A stretch of DNA of 64,000 nucleotides from Gemmatimonadota bacterium (GTDB lineage Bacteria; Gemmatimonadota; Gemmatimonadetes; Gemmatimonadales; GWC2-71-9). The stretch is taken from assembly GCA_020351775.1 (NCBI GenBank), contig CP070666.1, positions 5,274,650-5,338,649 on the forward strand. The letters run 5' to 3'. Position 1 is the first letter of the stretch. Each line of letters starts with the position of its first letter. Shown in pieces: positions 27,583-36,620 of the stretch. The translations under genes were made by a program, and so were the position numbers. The notes under the pieces were generated by a model. That model was not told the DNA's origin and ran no database searches. It was given only the letters and a program-made list of their open reading frames with translations.

Positions 27583-29268
27583 ATGATGTTGACCGGTGGC
27601 AATCCCACCGCCGCTGCCGGCGGGGAACGAATCCGCGGGACCGTGCCGAGCACGCACGACCTGCTGCGGTGGGTCTATTTCGGGCGAGTGACGGTTGCAA
27701 TAGTGGTGTTCGTGGCGGCCGCGTTCTCATTCAAGGACATACCGCCTGCGACCATCGTCATCATTGCGGTGGCAGCGATTGCCAGCGTGCTGATGAGCGC
27801 TTGGTCGTACTGGCACACCTACATCGTAGGATACATCCCGAGCCGTTCGTTCCTCTATGCCCAGGCGGTGTTCGATCTCGGGCTCGTGACCACGATGGTT
27901 CACGTGACCGGGGGACCGGCCAGCGAATTCCCAGCCCTCTACATACTCGTCATCGCCATAAGTGCCGTTCTGATGCCGCTGCCATCCAGCTTGCTGGTGA
28001 CGGCCTTGGCGGGCCTACTCTATCTGGCCGATATCATCCTCTGGCAAGAGGGAGCGCTCACTGGAGCCGTGTGGGTGCAGTTGGCCGTGTTCCTCGGCGT
28101 GTTCTTGGTGACCGGGCTGATTACTGGCCGGATGAAGGAAGCTGGCGCGAAGAGCGAGCGACTGCAGCGGGAGGTCCATCGGCTGAGGCTCGAAGCCGGC
28201 GATATCCTGCGTAACATCCGGAGTGGCGTGATAACAGTCGATGGGCACGGGAACCTGGTGTACGCCAACCAAGCAGCCGTGGAGTTGCTGGAGTTGCAGC
28301 AGGCCAAGGCGTTGGGGCGCCCGATCGAGGAACTCGTGGCGGACAGGTCGCCGGAGCTGGCCATGGTGGTCTTGGACACGCAACGACGACGAGTCAAGAC
28401 GCTGCGGGCCGACGGCGAGATACGACGGTCAGACCGCACCTTTCCGATCGGTGTGACGACGACCGCTCTCGATCTCGAATCCGATGGCGACATCTCTGTT
28501 ACCGCCATCTTCACCGACATTTCCGACCAGAAGCGGGTCGAGGAACTGAGGCTGCGAGCGGAACGCCTTGAGGCTGTAGCTGAGCTGTCCGCGTCCCTAG
28601 CACATGAGATCAAAAATCCACTTGCGTCGATCCGCTCTTCGGTAGAGCAACTCGCCGGCTCCGTTCACGCCAACGAAGACGACAGGTTCCTCGCGCAGCT
28701 GGTTGTGCGGGAAAGCGACCGGCTGAGTGGCCTGCTCAGCGAATTCCTCGACTTTTCGCGGGTCACGGTCACAGACAGCCGTATGCTGGATCTCGCTGCC
28801 GTTGTGGAAGGTGCCGTAAAAGTCGTACGCGAGCATCCCGACAAAGGCGACGGCGTGGACATAGAGCTGGTTGCGGATTCCGTTTCGATCGAGGGTGACG
28901 AAGACCTCATCCACCGTATCGTGATCAACCTGGTTCTCAATGCAGTTCAGGCGTCCCAAGGCAAAGCGCATATCCGAGTCGAAGTCAGAGAGGTGCGTCC
29001 GGGTGAGCTGCCCAAAGGGCTGCAACTCGAGAATGCCGCCCTGCTGAGAGTCACGGATGACGGTCCGGGGATAGCGCAGGATCTGAAGGAGCGGTTGTTC
29101 GAGCCGTTCGTGTCGGGTCGCGTAGGTGGATCTGGCCTAGGACTCGCCATCGTACAGCGAGCCGTTCAGGCTCATCGAGGGGCGGTGCTTGTCGAGAGTG
29201 ATCCCTCGAAAGACACCACATTCACGGTCTTCTTGCCGATCAAAGCGACCTCGGAGGTGGCTGCTTGA
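27583..29268 (+). CDS. pilS: Sensor histidine kinase PilS
   Basis: A 561-residue kinase with six N-terminal membrane helices, a PAS domain (about 185-300), HisKA with H-box SLAHEIKNPLASIRSS, and HATPase_c with N-box INLVLNAVQAS, G1 DDGPGIA and G2 GGSGLGLAI. Six helices followed by PAS is the PilS layout; in Pseudomonas PilS senses pilin level in the membrane. ATG 27583 with AGGGGTG upstream is chosen; the longer frame from 27307 overlaps the ABC gene and is not real. It overlaps pilR by four bases. Confidence 0.9.
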   Translation: MMLTGGNPTAAAGGERIRGTVPSTHDLLRWVYFGRVTVAIVVFVAAAFSFKDIPPATIVIIAVAAIASVLMSAWSYWHTYIVGYIPSRSFLYAQAVFDLGLVTTMVHVTGGPASEFPALYILVIAISAVLMPLPSSLLVTALAGLLYLADIILWQEGALTGAVWVQLAVFLGVFLVTGLITGRMKEAGAKSERLQREVHRLRLEAGDILRNIRSGVITVDGHGNLVYANQAAVELLELQQAKALGRPIEELVADRSPELAMVVLDTQRRRVKTLRADGEIRRSDRTFPIGVTTTALDLESDGDISVTAIFTDISDQKRVEELRLRAERLEAVAELSASLAHEIKNPLASIRSSVEQLAGSVHANEDDRFLAQLVVRESDRLSGLLSEFLDFSRVTVTDSRMLDLAAVVEGAVKVVREHPDKGDGVDIELVADSVSIEGDEDLIHRIVINLVLNAVQASQGKAHIRVEVREVRPGELPKGLQLENAALLRVTDDGPGIAQDLKERLFEPFVSGRVGGSGLGLAIVQRAVQAHRGAVLVESDPSKDTTFTVFLPIKATSEVAA

Positions 29269-30638
29269 CCCAGCAACGAGCCAGCATTCTGATAATCGAC
29301 GATGAGGCGGGGATTCTCGATACCCTGAGCATCCTGCTGAAGAACTCAGGCTTCGATGTCGAGACCGCGCAGGGTGGAAGGGTGGGGCTGGAGACGATGA
29401 GATCCTCCGCGCCCGACATAGTGCTCACCGACATTCGTATGCCCCAAGTGAGTGGGATCGACATCCTGGAGGCGGCTCGCGGCTTGGATCCCGAGATGCC
29501 AGTGATACTCATGACTGCTCAGGCATCGCTGCAGAGTGCTATCCAAGCGGTCAACCAGGGTGGCTTCTACTACATTCAGAAGCCGTTCGCCAACGATGAT
29601 CTGGTGGCCATCTGTCGCCGTGCCGCGGAGTACCGCGCGCTACGATCCGAGAACAAGCACCTGAAGCGAGAGATACAGCGCCGCGAGAGGTCTCGGGCGG
29701 TCAAGCCGCTGGGCAAGGCGAGGTCGTTCCTCGAGGTGTTGAATCTCGCAGAGCAAGTCGCTCCCACAGATTCCACGGTGCTGATCCTGGGCCAGAGCGG
29801 AACGGGCAAAGAGGTGATCGCGCGCTATATCCATGAGCTGTCCGAGCGAAGCGACGGCCCCTTCTTCTCGATCAACTGCGGCGCCCTGCCGGAGAGCCTC
29901 CTGGAATCGGAGTTGTTTGGGCATGTGAAGGGTTCGTTCACGGGCGCCGTGCGTGACAAGCAAGGGATGTTCATGGCCGCGCGTGGCGGCACATTCTTTC
30001 TGGATGAGATCGCCGAGACCCAACCATCGACCCAGGTCAAGCTGCTGCGCGTACTGCAGGAACGTGAGGCCCTCCCAGTAGGCGGCACCGAAGCCATACC
30101 GGTGGACGTAAGGGTCATAGCCGCTACCAACCGCGACTTGGACGAGGAGATCAGGCGCGGAACCTTCAGGCCCGACCTCTACTATCGTCTCAACGTCATT
30201 GCGCTGCACCTGCCACCACTACGTGACCGCCGCGAGGACGTTCCTATCCTTGCGGAAGCGTTCTTGAAACGGATAGCCGAAGCGCGTGGTGAGCCCCCGA
30301 AGCGCCTGGATCGCGACGCTCTAGACATCGTGCTGTCGTACGATTGGCCCGGCAACGTGCGGGAACTGGAGAATGCCCTGGAGCATGCCGCCATTCTCAG
30401 TGCGGATACCGAGATCAGAGCCGTACAGCTGCCGGCTCGGGTGCGGGAGCGGAAAGGAGCGCCGCTGGTTGGCGAGAAACCGCCGGACAATCCCACACTC
30501 GAGGTCATCGAACGGGCCTACATCACGTGGGTTCTCGCAGCCGAAGGTGGCAACAAGACGCGCGCAGCGGAGGTCCTGGGCATCGATCCATCAACTCTGT
30601 ACCGCAAGCTATCTCGGTATGAGTCCGAGCAGGGATAG
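29265..30638 (+). CDS. pilR: Sigma-54-dependent response regulator PilR
   Basis: A 457-residue NtrC-family activator. The receiver has D12/D13, phosphorylatable D56 (LTDIRMP) and K105. The AAA+ domain has Walker A GQSGTGKE and the sigma-54 contact loop read as GSFTGA (usual GAFTGA). A Fis-type HTH (RAAEVLGIDPSTLYRKL) ends the protein. The start is TTG 29265, with GGAGGT six bases upstream, overlapping pilS. The sigma-54 promoter before the first pilin gene at 36030 is its obvious target. Confidence 0.92.
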   Translation: MTQQRASILIIDDEAGILDTLSILLKNSGFDVETAQGGRVGLETMRSSAPDIVLTDIRMPQVSGIDILEAARGLDPEMPVILMTAQASLQSAIQAVNQGGFYYIQKPFANDDLVAICRRAAEYRALRSENKHLKREIQRRERSRAVKPLGKARSFLEVLNLAEQVAPTDSTVLILGQSGTGKEVIARYIHELSERSDGPFFSINCGALPESLLESELFGHVKGSFTGAVRDKQGMFMAARGGTFFLDEIAETQPSTQVKLLRVLQEREALPVGGTEAIPVDVRVIAATNRDLDEEIRRGTFRPDLYYRLNVIALHLPPLRDRREDVPILAEAFLKRIAEARGEPPKRLDRDALDIVLSYDWPGNVRELENALEHAAILSADTEIRAVQLPARVRERKGAPLVGEKPPDNPTLEVIERAYITWVLAAEGGNKTRAAEVLGIDPSTLYRKLSRYESEQG

Positions 30639-31347
30639 CGTTTCCCTGCCTCAGGACGCAGTCGGAGCGTCCACTCTCGAGAGAATGGCCAACGCGCCAG
30701 CATTCAATCGCTGGGTGTATCACCGTATCTCGCCGTGGATCGGTGCTCGGGTATTGGAGGTGGGTTCCGGGATTGGCAACATCTCGCAGTTCCTGACCGC
30801 AGGGGAGGATCTAGTCCTCACCGACACCGAGCAGTTCTACAGAGATGAGCTGCAGCGGCGGTTTGGGAATCTGCCGAACGTTGAGATTCTGAGCCTGTCG
30901 TTGCCAACGATCCCAGACGAGCTGGCCCGGCGCGAGTTCGATACGGTCGTATGCCTCAACGTGCTGGAGCACATCGAGGAAGATGAGGAGTCGCTGGTGG
31001 CGATGCGAGATCTACTCGCAGTCGGAGGCCGCTTGGTTCTCTTGGTGCCCGCACTCCCCGCAATCTACGGTACGCTCGATGTAGCATTGGGTCATTGCCG
31101 ACGCTACACGCCGGATATGCTGCGTTTGCGGTATGCTGCCGCCGGATTGGATATGCGGCATCTCGAGTACTTCAACCTCGCTGGCGTTCTCGGTTGGCTG
31201 GTTACCGGCCGAGTGTTGCGCCGCAATATGATCCCTGCTGGTCCCCTGAGTCTGTACGACCGGCTGGTGCCGCTGTTTCGGCTCGAGCGGTTCCTACCGG
31301 TACGAATTGGTCAGTCCCTCATAGCGATCGGTGAGCGCAAATCATGA
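30619..31347 (+). CDS. SAM-dependent class I methyltransferase
   Basis: A 242-residue methyltransferase with motif I LEVGSGIGNIS, a second acidic motif (LVLTDTE) and FDTVVCLNVLEHIEED. ATG 30619 lies 20 bases inside pilR; ATG 30685 is an alternative. The pairing with a following GT2 gene (four-base overlap) is common in cell-surface polysaccharide clusters. The substrate is unknown; a lipid-linked sugar or pilin glycan is possible. Confidence 0.75.
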   Translation: MSPSRDSVSLPQDAVGASTLERMANAPAFNRWVYHRISPWIGARVLEVGSGIGNISQFLTAGEDLVLTDTEQFYRDELQRRFGNLPNVEILSLSLPTIPDELARREFDTVVCLNVLEHIEEDEESLVAMRDLLAVGGRLVLLVPALPAIYGTLDVALGHCRRYTPDMLRLRYAAAGLDMRHLEYFNLAGVLGWLVTGRVLRRNMIPAGPLSLYDRLVPLFRLERFLPVRIGQSLIAIGERKS

Positions 31348-32072
31348 CCGTGCCCCAGGATTGGAACGACATCCGGCTTACGGCCATCGTGCCCGTGTAC
31401 AACGAGGAGGCAACGGTCGAAGCCGTCGTGAAACGGCTGCACCAGGTCCCCCTCGACGTAGAGATCGTGGCGGTGAACGATGGCTCTTCGGATGGGACTG
31501 GGGAGATACTGGACCGCCTGTTACGGGACGGGGAGTTGCAGCAAGTGGTGCATCAACCGGAGAACCGGGGCAAGGGAGCAGCGGTGCGGGCCGGGATAGC
31601 GGCGGCTACCGGTCACGTTGTGGTGGTGCAAGACGCTGACCTCGAATACGACCCGTCCGAACTGCCAACGCTGCTCGACCCCATCCGCCTGGATAAGGCC
31701 GATGTAGTGTATGGGTCGCGGTTTCAGAGTGGGCCGCGCCGTGTGCTCTTCTTCTGGCACGCTGTGGGCAATCGATTTCTCACCCTACTCTCCAACATGC
31801 TCACCGATCTCAACCTGTCCGACATGGAGACCTGCTACAAGATGGTGCGAGCTGACTTGCTCAAGTCGCTGCACCTGACGTCCGATAGGTTCGGGATCGA
31901 AGTGGAACTCACTGCGCGGCTCGCCAAATCAGGCGCACGCATCTGGGAGATACCGATAAGCTACAGCGGGCGCACCTATGCTGAAGGGAAGAAGATCGAC
32001 TGGAGAGACGGGCTCGCAGCGCTGTGGCACGTGATTCGGTTCAATCTGTTCACACGCAGACGTCGCAAGTGA
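31344..32072 (+). CDS. Family 2 glycosyltransferase, polyprenol-phosphate mannose synthase-like
   Basis: A 242-residue GT-A enzyme without membrane helices. It shows VPVYNEE, VNDGSSDGT, the NRGKGAAVRAGI stretch and the metal-binding QDADLEYDP, all typical of DPM1-like transferases that load a sugar onto polyprenyl phosphate. The start ATG 31344 overlaps the methyltransferase stop. It should supply the lipid-linked donor for the GT-C enzymes that follow. Confidence 0.82.
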   Translation: MTVPQDWNDIRLTAIVPVYNEEATVEAVVKRLHQVPLDVEIVAVNDGSSDGTGEILDRLLRDGELQQVVHQPENRGKGAAVRAGIAAATGHVVVVQDADLEYDPSELPTLLDPIRLDKADVVYGSRFQSGPRRVLFFWHAVGNRFLTLLSNMLTDLNLSDMETCYKMVRADLLKSLHLTSDRFGIEVELTARLAKSGARIWEIPISYSGRTYAEGKKIDWRDGLAALWHVIRFNLFTRRRRK

Positions 32073-34069
32073 CCCGGCGAGTCGCGCGCGGTCTATGGCT
32101 AGCCATAGGCGCGATGTTGATCATACTGCCGGCGCTGCCGCTGCAGTACTGGACCGGTGCGCCCGACGCCGGTCCAGCGTGGCAACCGAATCTAGTGGCG
32201 TGGGGATTGGGGCTGCTCGTTATCCTGGTCGTGGCACTGGCGGCCGGTCGGCTGGCTGCGGGACTCAGGCTCCGCAAGGTGCGTTTGCCGTCGCTGCCGC
32301 CACGCCGCTGGGCGATGGCGTTGGCGGTTCTGCTCGCCGGGCTTGCGGCCACGGCGATGCTCGACGCGTTCGCGCGCAATCCGCACCTCATCGATGAAGT
32401 CGCCCAGCTGTTTCAGAGTCGCATCTTTGCTGCCGGCCGAATCGCCGCCCCCGTGCCGGAACCGCCAGAGTTCTTCCTGGTAGCGCAGACCCTGATCTCC
32501 GATGCCGGTTGGGTCTCGCAATATCCCCCTGGTCAGTCGCTGCTGCTGGCGGTGGGTATGCTACTCGGACTCGAGTGGCTGGTGAATCCGATCCTCGGTG
32601 GCATCAGCGTCCTGCTGGTCTTCTATCTTGCGCGGGGAATGTTCGGCATCAAGGTCGGCGTGGCAGCCTGTCTCTTGTGGGCAGCCTCATCCTGGGTGCT
32701 GTTCATGTCTGCCACATACATGAACCATGTGGGAGCGACAACTCTGGCCCTGGGCGCCTGGACGGCGCTGTGGGCGCCACGTCGGTGCAACCGCTGGCAT
32801 GTTCTGGTCGCCGGCTTTCTGCTGGGCGCCACCGCGGCGACCAGGCCACTCGATGGTGTGGCATGTGCGTTGCCGATGCTGGTATGGATGGTCGCACGAC
32901 GGCGCGTCACGAGTGCTGCCTGGTTGGCGCTGGGAATGCTGCCGGTGGCGATCATGTGGGGCTATCTCAATTGGCAGCTGTTCGGCTCACCGATCACGCT
33001 CGGCTACAGCGCGCATTACGGCAGTGACGTAGGGCTCGGGTTTCACATGGACCCATGGGGCCACCCCTACACTCCACTGATCGCCGTGAGCAACGTGGCG
33101 ACTGCCGTCAGGCGGCTCCACATCTACTTCTATGAATGGCCGATCCCCGCCCTGCTGCCGCTGGCCCTGTGGGGAGTTCTGGGTAGGCAGTGGTCGTGGA
33201 AGGACCTCGTGATGGGCGCTGGAGTGGTGGCCGGCCCGTTGCTGTACTTCTTCTATTGGCATTCCGGATTCTATCCGGGCCCACGGATGTACTATATCGC
33301 TGCTCCGTTTCTGGTGCTGGCGTTGGCCCGCGGCTGGCACGGGGCCTGGCGATGGTCCCGACGACGATCGTGGCGGCACTTCCGGGCTGACGTCGCGCTG
33401 GCGAGCGCTGCATCGGTGGTGCTGGTGTGGGGCTCGGTTGGCCTCCTTCCTCGCAGATGGGACGCATACCGTACACAGCTTCCCTCAATGAAGCTCCATC
33501 CGGAGCGTGAGATGGCGAGGGCGGGAGTACATCGTGCTTTGGTCATTGTACCCGAGAGCTGGGGTAGCCGGATCATAGCGAACCTCTGGGGCCTGGGCGC
33601 GCCGCCCGGTCTGGTCGAACGGGCTTACCGGCGTGGAGATGCGTGCGACCTGCATCATCTCGCCATCCGTGCCCGCGCCGGGCGTCTCTCGGAGACGGCG
33701 TTGGTGGCAGCCTTGGAGCGGATGATGGACGCCACCGGTCCTCAACCACAGTCACGTCCCGATTGGCCCGATCCCAGCCTGCGCCTCCGCCGCGGAGCCG
33801 TTCCGGCCGACTGCGCGGCCGAGATGCAGCGCGACCTGGACGGCTTCACGCTGTACGGCAGCTTGGCGTGGCGCAACGCCGTGGGTCTGAAAGACGGGAT
33901 CGTGTTTGCACGCGATATGCATGAGCGAAACGGTGCGCTCCTGGCCCACTACGAGGGTTGGCCGGTGTGGCGCTATGCTCCGCCTCCAGGGCAGCCGCAA
34001 TCCGAGCCGGTTCTGCGCCGCGTCGATCATCCACTCGCGGCGGACCTCGGCATGAAAGTCTCACGGTGA
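32069..34069 (+). CDS. GT-C membrane glycosyltransferase (ArnT/PMT-like)
   Basis: A 666-residue protein with about eleven N-terminal membrane helices and a soluble C-terminal domain (from about 470). The first large external loop (HLIDEVAQLFQSRIF, then SQYPPGQSLLLA) carries the acidic residues and layout of lipid-sugar-dependent GT-C enzymes (GT39/ArnT type), which act on the periplasmic side. GTG 32069 overlaps the GT2 stop; the longer frame from 32024 lies within GT2. The acceptor is unknown. Confidence 0.75.
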   Translation: MTRRVARGLWLAIGAMLIILPALPLQYWTGAPDAGPAWQPNLVAWGLGLLVILVVALAAGRLAAGLRLRKVRLPSLPPRRWAMALAVLLAGLAATAMLDAFARNPHLIDEVAQLFQSRIFAAGRIAAPVPEPPEFFLVAQTLISDAGWVSQYPPGQSLLLAVGMLLGLEWLVNPILGGISVLLVFYLARGMFGIKVGVAACLLWAASSWVLFMSATYMNHVGATTLALGAWTALWAPRRCNRWHVLVAGFLLGATAATRPLDGVACALPMLVWMVARRRVTSAAWLALGMLPVAIMWGYLNWQLFGSPITLGYSAHYGSDVGLGFHMDPWGHPYTPLIAVSNVATAVRRLHIYFYEWPIPALLPLALWGVLGRQWSWKDLVMGAGVVAGPLLYFFYWHSGFYPGPRMYYIAAPFLVLALARGWHGAWRWSRRRSWRHFRADVALASAASVVLVWGSVGLLPRRWDAYRTQLPSMKLHPEREMARAGVHRALVIVPESWGSRIIANLWGLGAPPGLVERAYRRGDACDLHHLAIRARAGRLSETALVAALERMMDATGPQPQSRPDWPDPSLRLRRGAVPADCAAEMQRDLDGFTLYGSLAWRNAVGLKDGIVFARDMHERNGALLAHYEGWPVWRYAPPPGQPQSEPVLRRVDHPLAADLGMKVSR

Positions 34070-35937
34070 GCGCTTTGCAGCCACGAACAGAAGCGACATG
34101 GCTCAGCCCGATTCGGGTCGCGGCTACCGTGTTCCTGGTGGCCGTGCTGATAGCGGCGCCGTCGATCCGCAATGGTTTCGTATTCGACGATGTGGGTGTC
34201 ATCGAAGAGAACGAAATCGTCCACCAGCTCGAGCTGGGACGGCTGGTGACCTCGCCTTACTGGCCGCCAGACCGTGGATCTGCGATGTGGCGACCACTCG
34301 CCCTCGTGGCCTTCGCGGTTCAGTGGGCCGTGGGCGGGGGCGGCCCGGGCGTCTTTCACCTTACGAACATCCTGCTCTACGGCGTGGTGTCGGGCTTGGT
34401 CGCCCTGTTGGCCGCCCAGTTGTTCACGGCGCGGCTCGGACTGATGGCGGGGGTGCTGTTCGCGGTGCATCCGGTTCACGTCGAGGTAACGGCCAACGTG
34501 GTTGGTCAGGTGGAGATGCTGGCAGCGTTGGGATACTTGGGCGGTCTGTGGGCGGTCTGGAAGCGGATGGAGGCGTCGGATGCTGGCAGGCGCCGCGTAT
34601 TGCTTGCGGTTGCGGCTTTGTGCTTGGCAGTCGGGCTGGCGTCCAAGGAGCACTGCGTGACGTTCCCCGGAGCCGTATTGCTGCTGTGGTGCCTGGAGCG
34701 GTCCCGAGGTGACCATACTTGGCTGGGGCTCATGCGGCGTGAGTGGCCGGTGCTGGCAGTCAGCGCAGTCCTCATAATCGGATATCTGGTGGGTCGTGGG
34801 CCCATGGCCTACGGTCTCACTGCCACGGGCGGGGCAGCGGCTGGTTTGGACGTCTACTCCCCCGTATCCAGGGCCGTTGTGATGTTGCCCGTATCACTCA
34901 AGTGGCTTGAGCTGCTCTTCATTCCGGTGAGGTTGTCCGCGGACTACTCGCTGCGGCACTTGGTTCCTGCTCCCGTGTTCGGGCCGGTGCACGCCAGCGC
35001 ACTATTAATATGGATTCTATTGTTCCTCTGCATCTGGCGAGCAAAGGGCGCGGTACCGGCACTGGCCTTTGGTGCTGCTCTGTTCGTGGTCACGGTCTCT
35101 GTCGTTTCCAATATCGTAGTCCCGATTGGAGTCTTGTTGGCGGAGCGTCTCCTGTTCTTGCCGTCGATCGGCTGGGCGGTCGCCGTGGGCGGGTTGCTGG
35201 TTGCCCTCGAGAGCCGAATGGGTATGGGGCGGCCCCGACGCGTCCTGTGGTTTGCGGTAGCGCTGGTTGTTGTCCTGTTCGCCGTGCGGAGCGCAACGCG
35301 CGCTCTGGTGTGGTATGACAAGGAAGTCTTCTTCACTCAATTGCTGCGTGACGCGCCTCAATCATTCCGGGCTCATTGGGTAATCGGCGACATGGCCTTC
35401 GAACGGGGAGACAGCGCTGTGGGCGAGCGCGAGATGAGCATCGCGCTGCGGCTGAATCCGGACCACCCGCACCTGCTGGAGGAATTTGGACTGCGCTACG
35501 AGACCACTGGCAGGTACCAGCCGGCTATCCCGTTGCTGGCGCGCGCGGTAGCGGTCGACTCCACCAGGCTGTCGTCGGCTCTGCCCCTAGCCCGCGCACT
35601 GGCGCGCACGGGGCGAGCAACGGAAGCACTCGTCGTGTTGGACGCGATGTCGCGACTGCACGGTGAGACCAAGGGAATCGCGTTGGTCAGGGGCGAGGCG
35701 CTGCTCCTGGCGGGCGAAGCAGATGCGGCATGGCGGGTTCTGAGCGACCTGCTGCAGCGAGACCCAAGTGTGTGGACGGTGCGAGGGATGGTGGCCGAGG
35801 CGGCCGCCCGTTCGGGACGTTGTGAGATTGCGTTGGCCCAAGTCGATACAGCGGTGCGAGTTGCGCCGGCCGAAGTCCATGAGGGTCTGCTTGCGATACG
35901 GACTTGGGTGGCGAATGGCAATGCCCCTTGCAAATAG
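34066..35937 (+). CDS. TMTC-like membrane protein (GT-C part plus TPR repeats)
   Basis: A 623-residue protein with about ten membrane helices followed by TPR-like repeats (about 440-610). The first loop motif FVFDDVGVIEENEIV matches TMTC/DUF1736 proteins, whose animal members are O-mannosyltransferases; bacterial ones are usually uncharacterised. GTG 34066 overlaps the previous stop. It is the last gene before the pilin promoter, ending about 90 bases upstream of it. Confidence 0.75.
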   Translation: MSALQPRTEATWLSPIRVAATVFLVAVLIAAPSIRNGFVFDDVGVIEENEIVHQLELGRLVTSPYWPPDRGSAMWRPLALVAFAVQWAVGGGGPGVFHLTNILLYGVVSGLVALLAAQLFTARLGLMAGVLFAVHPVHVEVTANVVGQVEMLAALGYLGGLWAVWKRMEASDAGRRRVLLAVAALCLAVGLASKEHCVTFPGAVLLLWCLERSRGDHTWLGLMRREWPVLAVSAVLIIGYLVGRGPMAYGLTATGGAAAGLDVYSPVSRAVVMLPVSLKWLELLFIPVRLSADYSLRHLVPAPVFGPVHASALLIWILLFLCIWRAKGAVPALAFGAALFVVTVSVVSNIVVPIGVLLAERLLFLPSIGWAVAVGGLLVALESRMGMGRPRRVLWFAVALVVVLFAVRSATRALVWYDKEVFFTQLLRDAPQSFRAHWVIGDMAFERGDSAVGEREMSIALRLNPDHPHLLEEFGLRYETTGRYQPAIPLLARAVAVDSTRLSSALPLARALARTGRATEALVVLDAMSRLHGETKGIALVRGEALLLAGEADAAWRVLSDLLQRDPSVWTVRGMVAEAAARSGRCEIALAQVDTAVRVAPAEVHEGLLAIRTWVANGNAPCK

Positions 35938-35952
35938 CCCCGCCAAGTCGTG

Positions 35953-36045
35953 ACGGACATCACGGACAAGACTGAGGTTTTCCATTATAAGACATTGCAC
36001 AGCAACAAGTTAGAATTTGGCCCCGCGGTTGGCATACGGGTTGCG
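35953..36045 (+). promoter_or_regulatory. Sigma-54 promoter and upstream repeats of the first pilin gene
   Basis: TGGCATACGGGTTGCG at 36030-36045 fits the sigma-54 consensus at 15 of 16 positions, with GG at 36031-36032 and GC at 36043-36044 in exact -24/-12 spacing. The expected transcript starts near 36056, 60 bases before the ATG. Upstream, ACGGACA occurs twice nine bases apart (35953-35959 and 35962-35968), with a further GACA at 35991. Read on the minus strand these are TGTC boxes like those bound by PilR in Pseudomonas. Confidence 0.8.
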
Positions 36046-36115
36046 ACATTTTGGGGACAGTCACTTGGCGCCCTAACAGCGCTTCAGGGAATCACTTTAC
36101 GGGAGGTTGGAGGTA

Positions 36116-36514
36116 ATGGTCCGCAATAAGAAGGGTTTCACACTGATCGAGCTTCTGATCGTCGTCGTCATCATCGGTATCCTGGCGGCGATTGCGATCC
36201 CGAAGTTCGCCGGCACCAAGTCCAAGGCCTACATCGCTTCGATGAAGAGCGACTTGAAGAACTTGGTCTTGGCTGAGGAGTCGTACTTCACCGACTTCAA
36301 CACTTACGCGGGTAACGTGGGCGACGCGAATCTGCAGCTGCTGTGGACCCCCACGAGCAACGTGGCCGTTGTGATCGGTGGCGCATCAGCCACGACGTTC
36401 AACGCTACTGCGACTCACCCTGGCGCTGTGGGAACCACCTGCGGTGTCTTCGTTGGAGCGGGTGCGTCACCCAATGCGGCCGTGACTAACGAAGGTGAGG
36501 TTGCCTGCTGGTAA
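36116..36514 (+). CDS. pilA: Type IV major pilin PilA1
   Basis: A 132-residue prepilin with short leader MVRNKKG, cleaved before F, giving FTLIELLIVVVIIGILAAIA with the essential Glu at mature position 5. There is one long N-terminal helix and a small globular domain with a C-terminal cysteine pair (TCGVF ... VACW) likely to form the D-loop disulfide. ATG 36116 is preferred over TTG 36107; GGGAGG lies nine bases upstream. The promoter and PilSR nearby make it the probable major pilin. Confidence 0.93.
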   Translation: MVRNKKGFTLIELLIVVVIIGILAAIAIPKFAGTKSKAYIASMKSDLKNLVLAEESYFTDFNTYAGNVGDANLQLLWTPTSNVAVVIGGASATTFNATATHPGAVGTTCGVFVGAGASPNAAVTNEGEVACW

Positions 36515-36525
36515 TGCCAGCAGGC
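36503..36525 (+). other. Hairpin enclosing the pilA1 stop codon
   Basis: GCCTGCTGG-taatg-CCAGCAGGC, a perfect nine-base-pair stem whose loop holds the TAA stop. There is no U-tract. It may block 3' degradation or attenuate read-through into the second pilin gene. Confidence 0.6.
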
Positions 36526-36557
36526 CCGCATTTCGCCCGTTTGTCACGATGAACGGC

Positions 36558-36597
36558 TGCGCCGGCTGCCGGGAACGAAGTGCCCAGCGCCGGCGCA
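36558..36597 (+). other. Second intergenic hairpin between the pilin genes
   Basis: TGCGCCGGC (36558-36566) pairs perfectly with GCCGGCGCA (36589-36597) around a 22-base loop that can form a short inner GGG/CCC stem. It lies just upstream of the pilA2 ribosome binding region and could lower pilA2 expression relative to pilA1. Confidence 0.5.
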
Positions 36598-36620
36598 GGC
36601 ACAAGGGGGCCTGGGATCCG

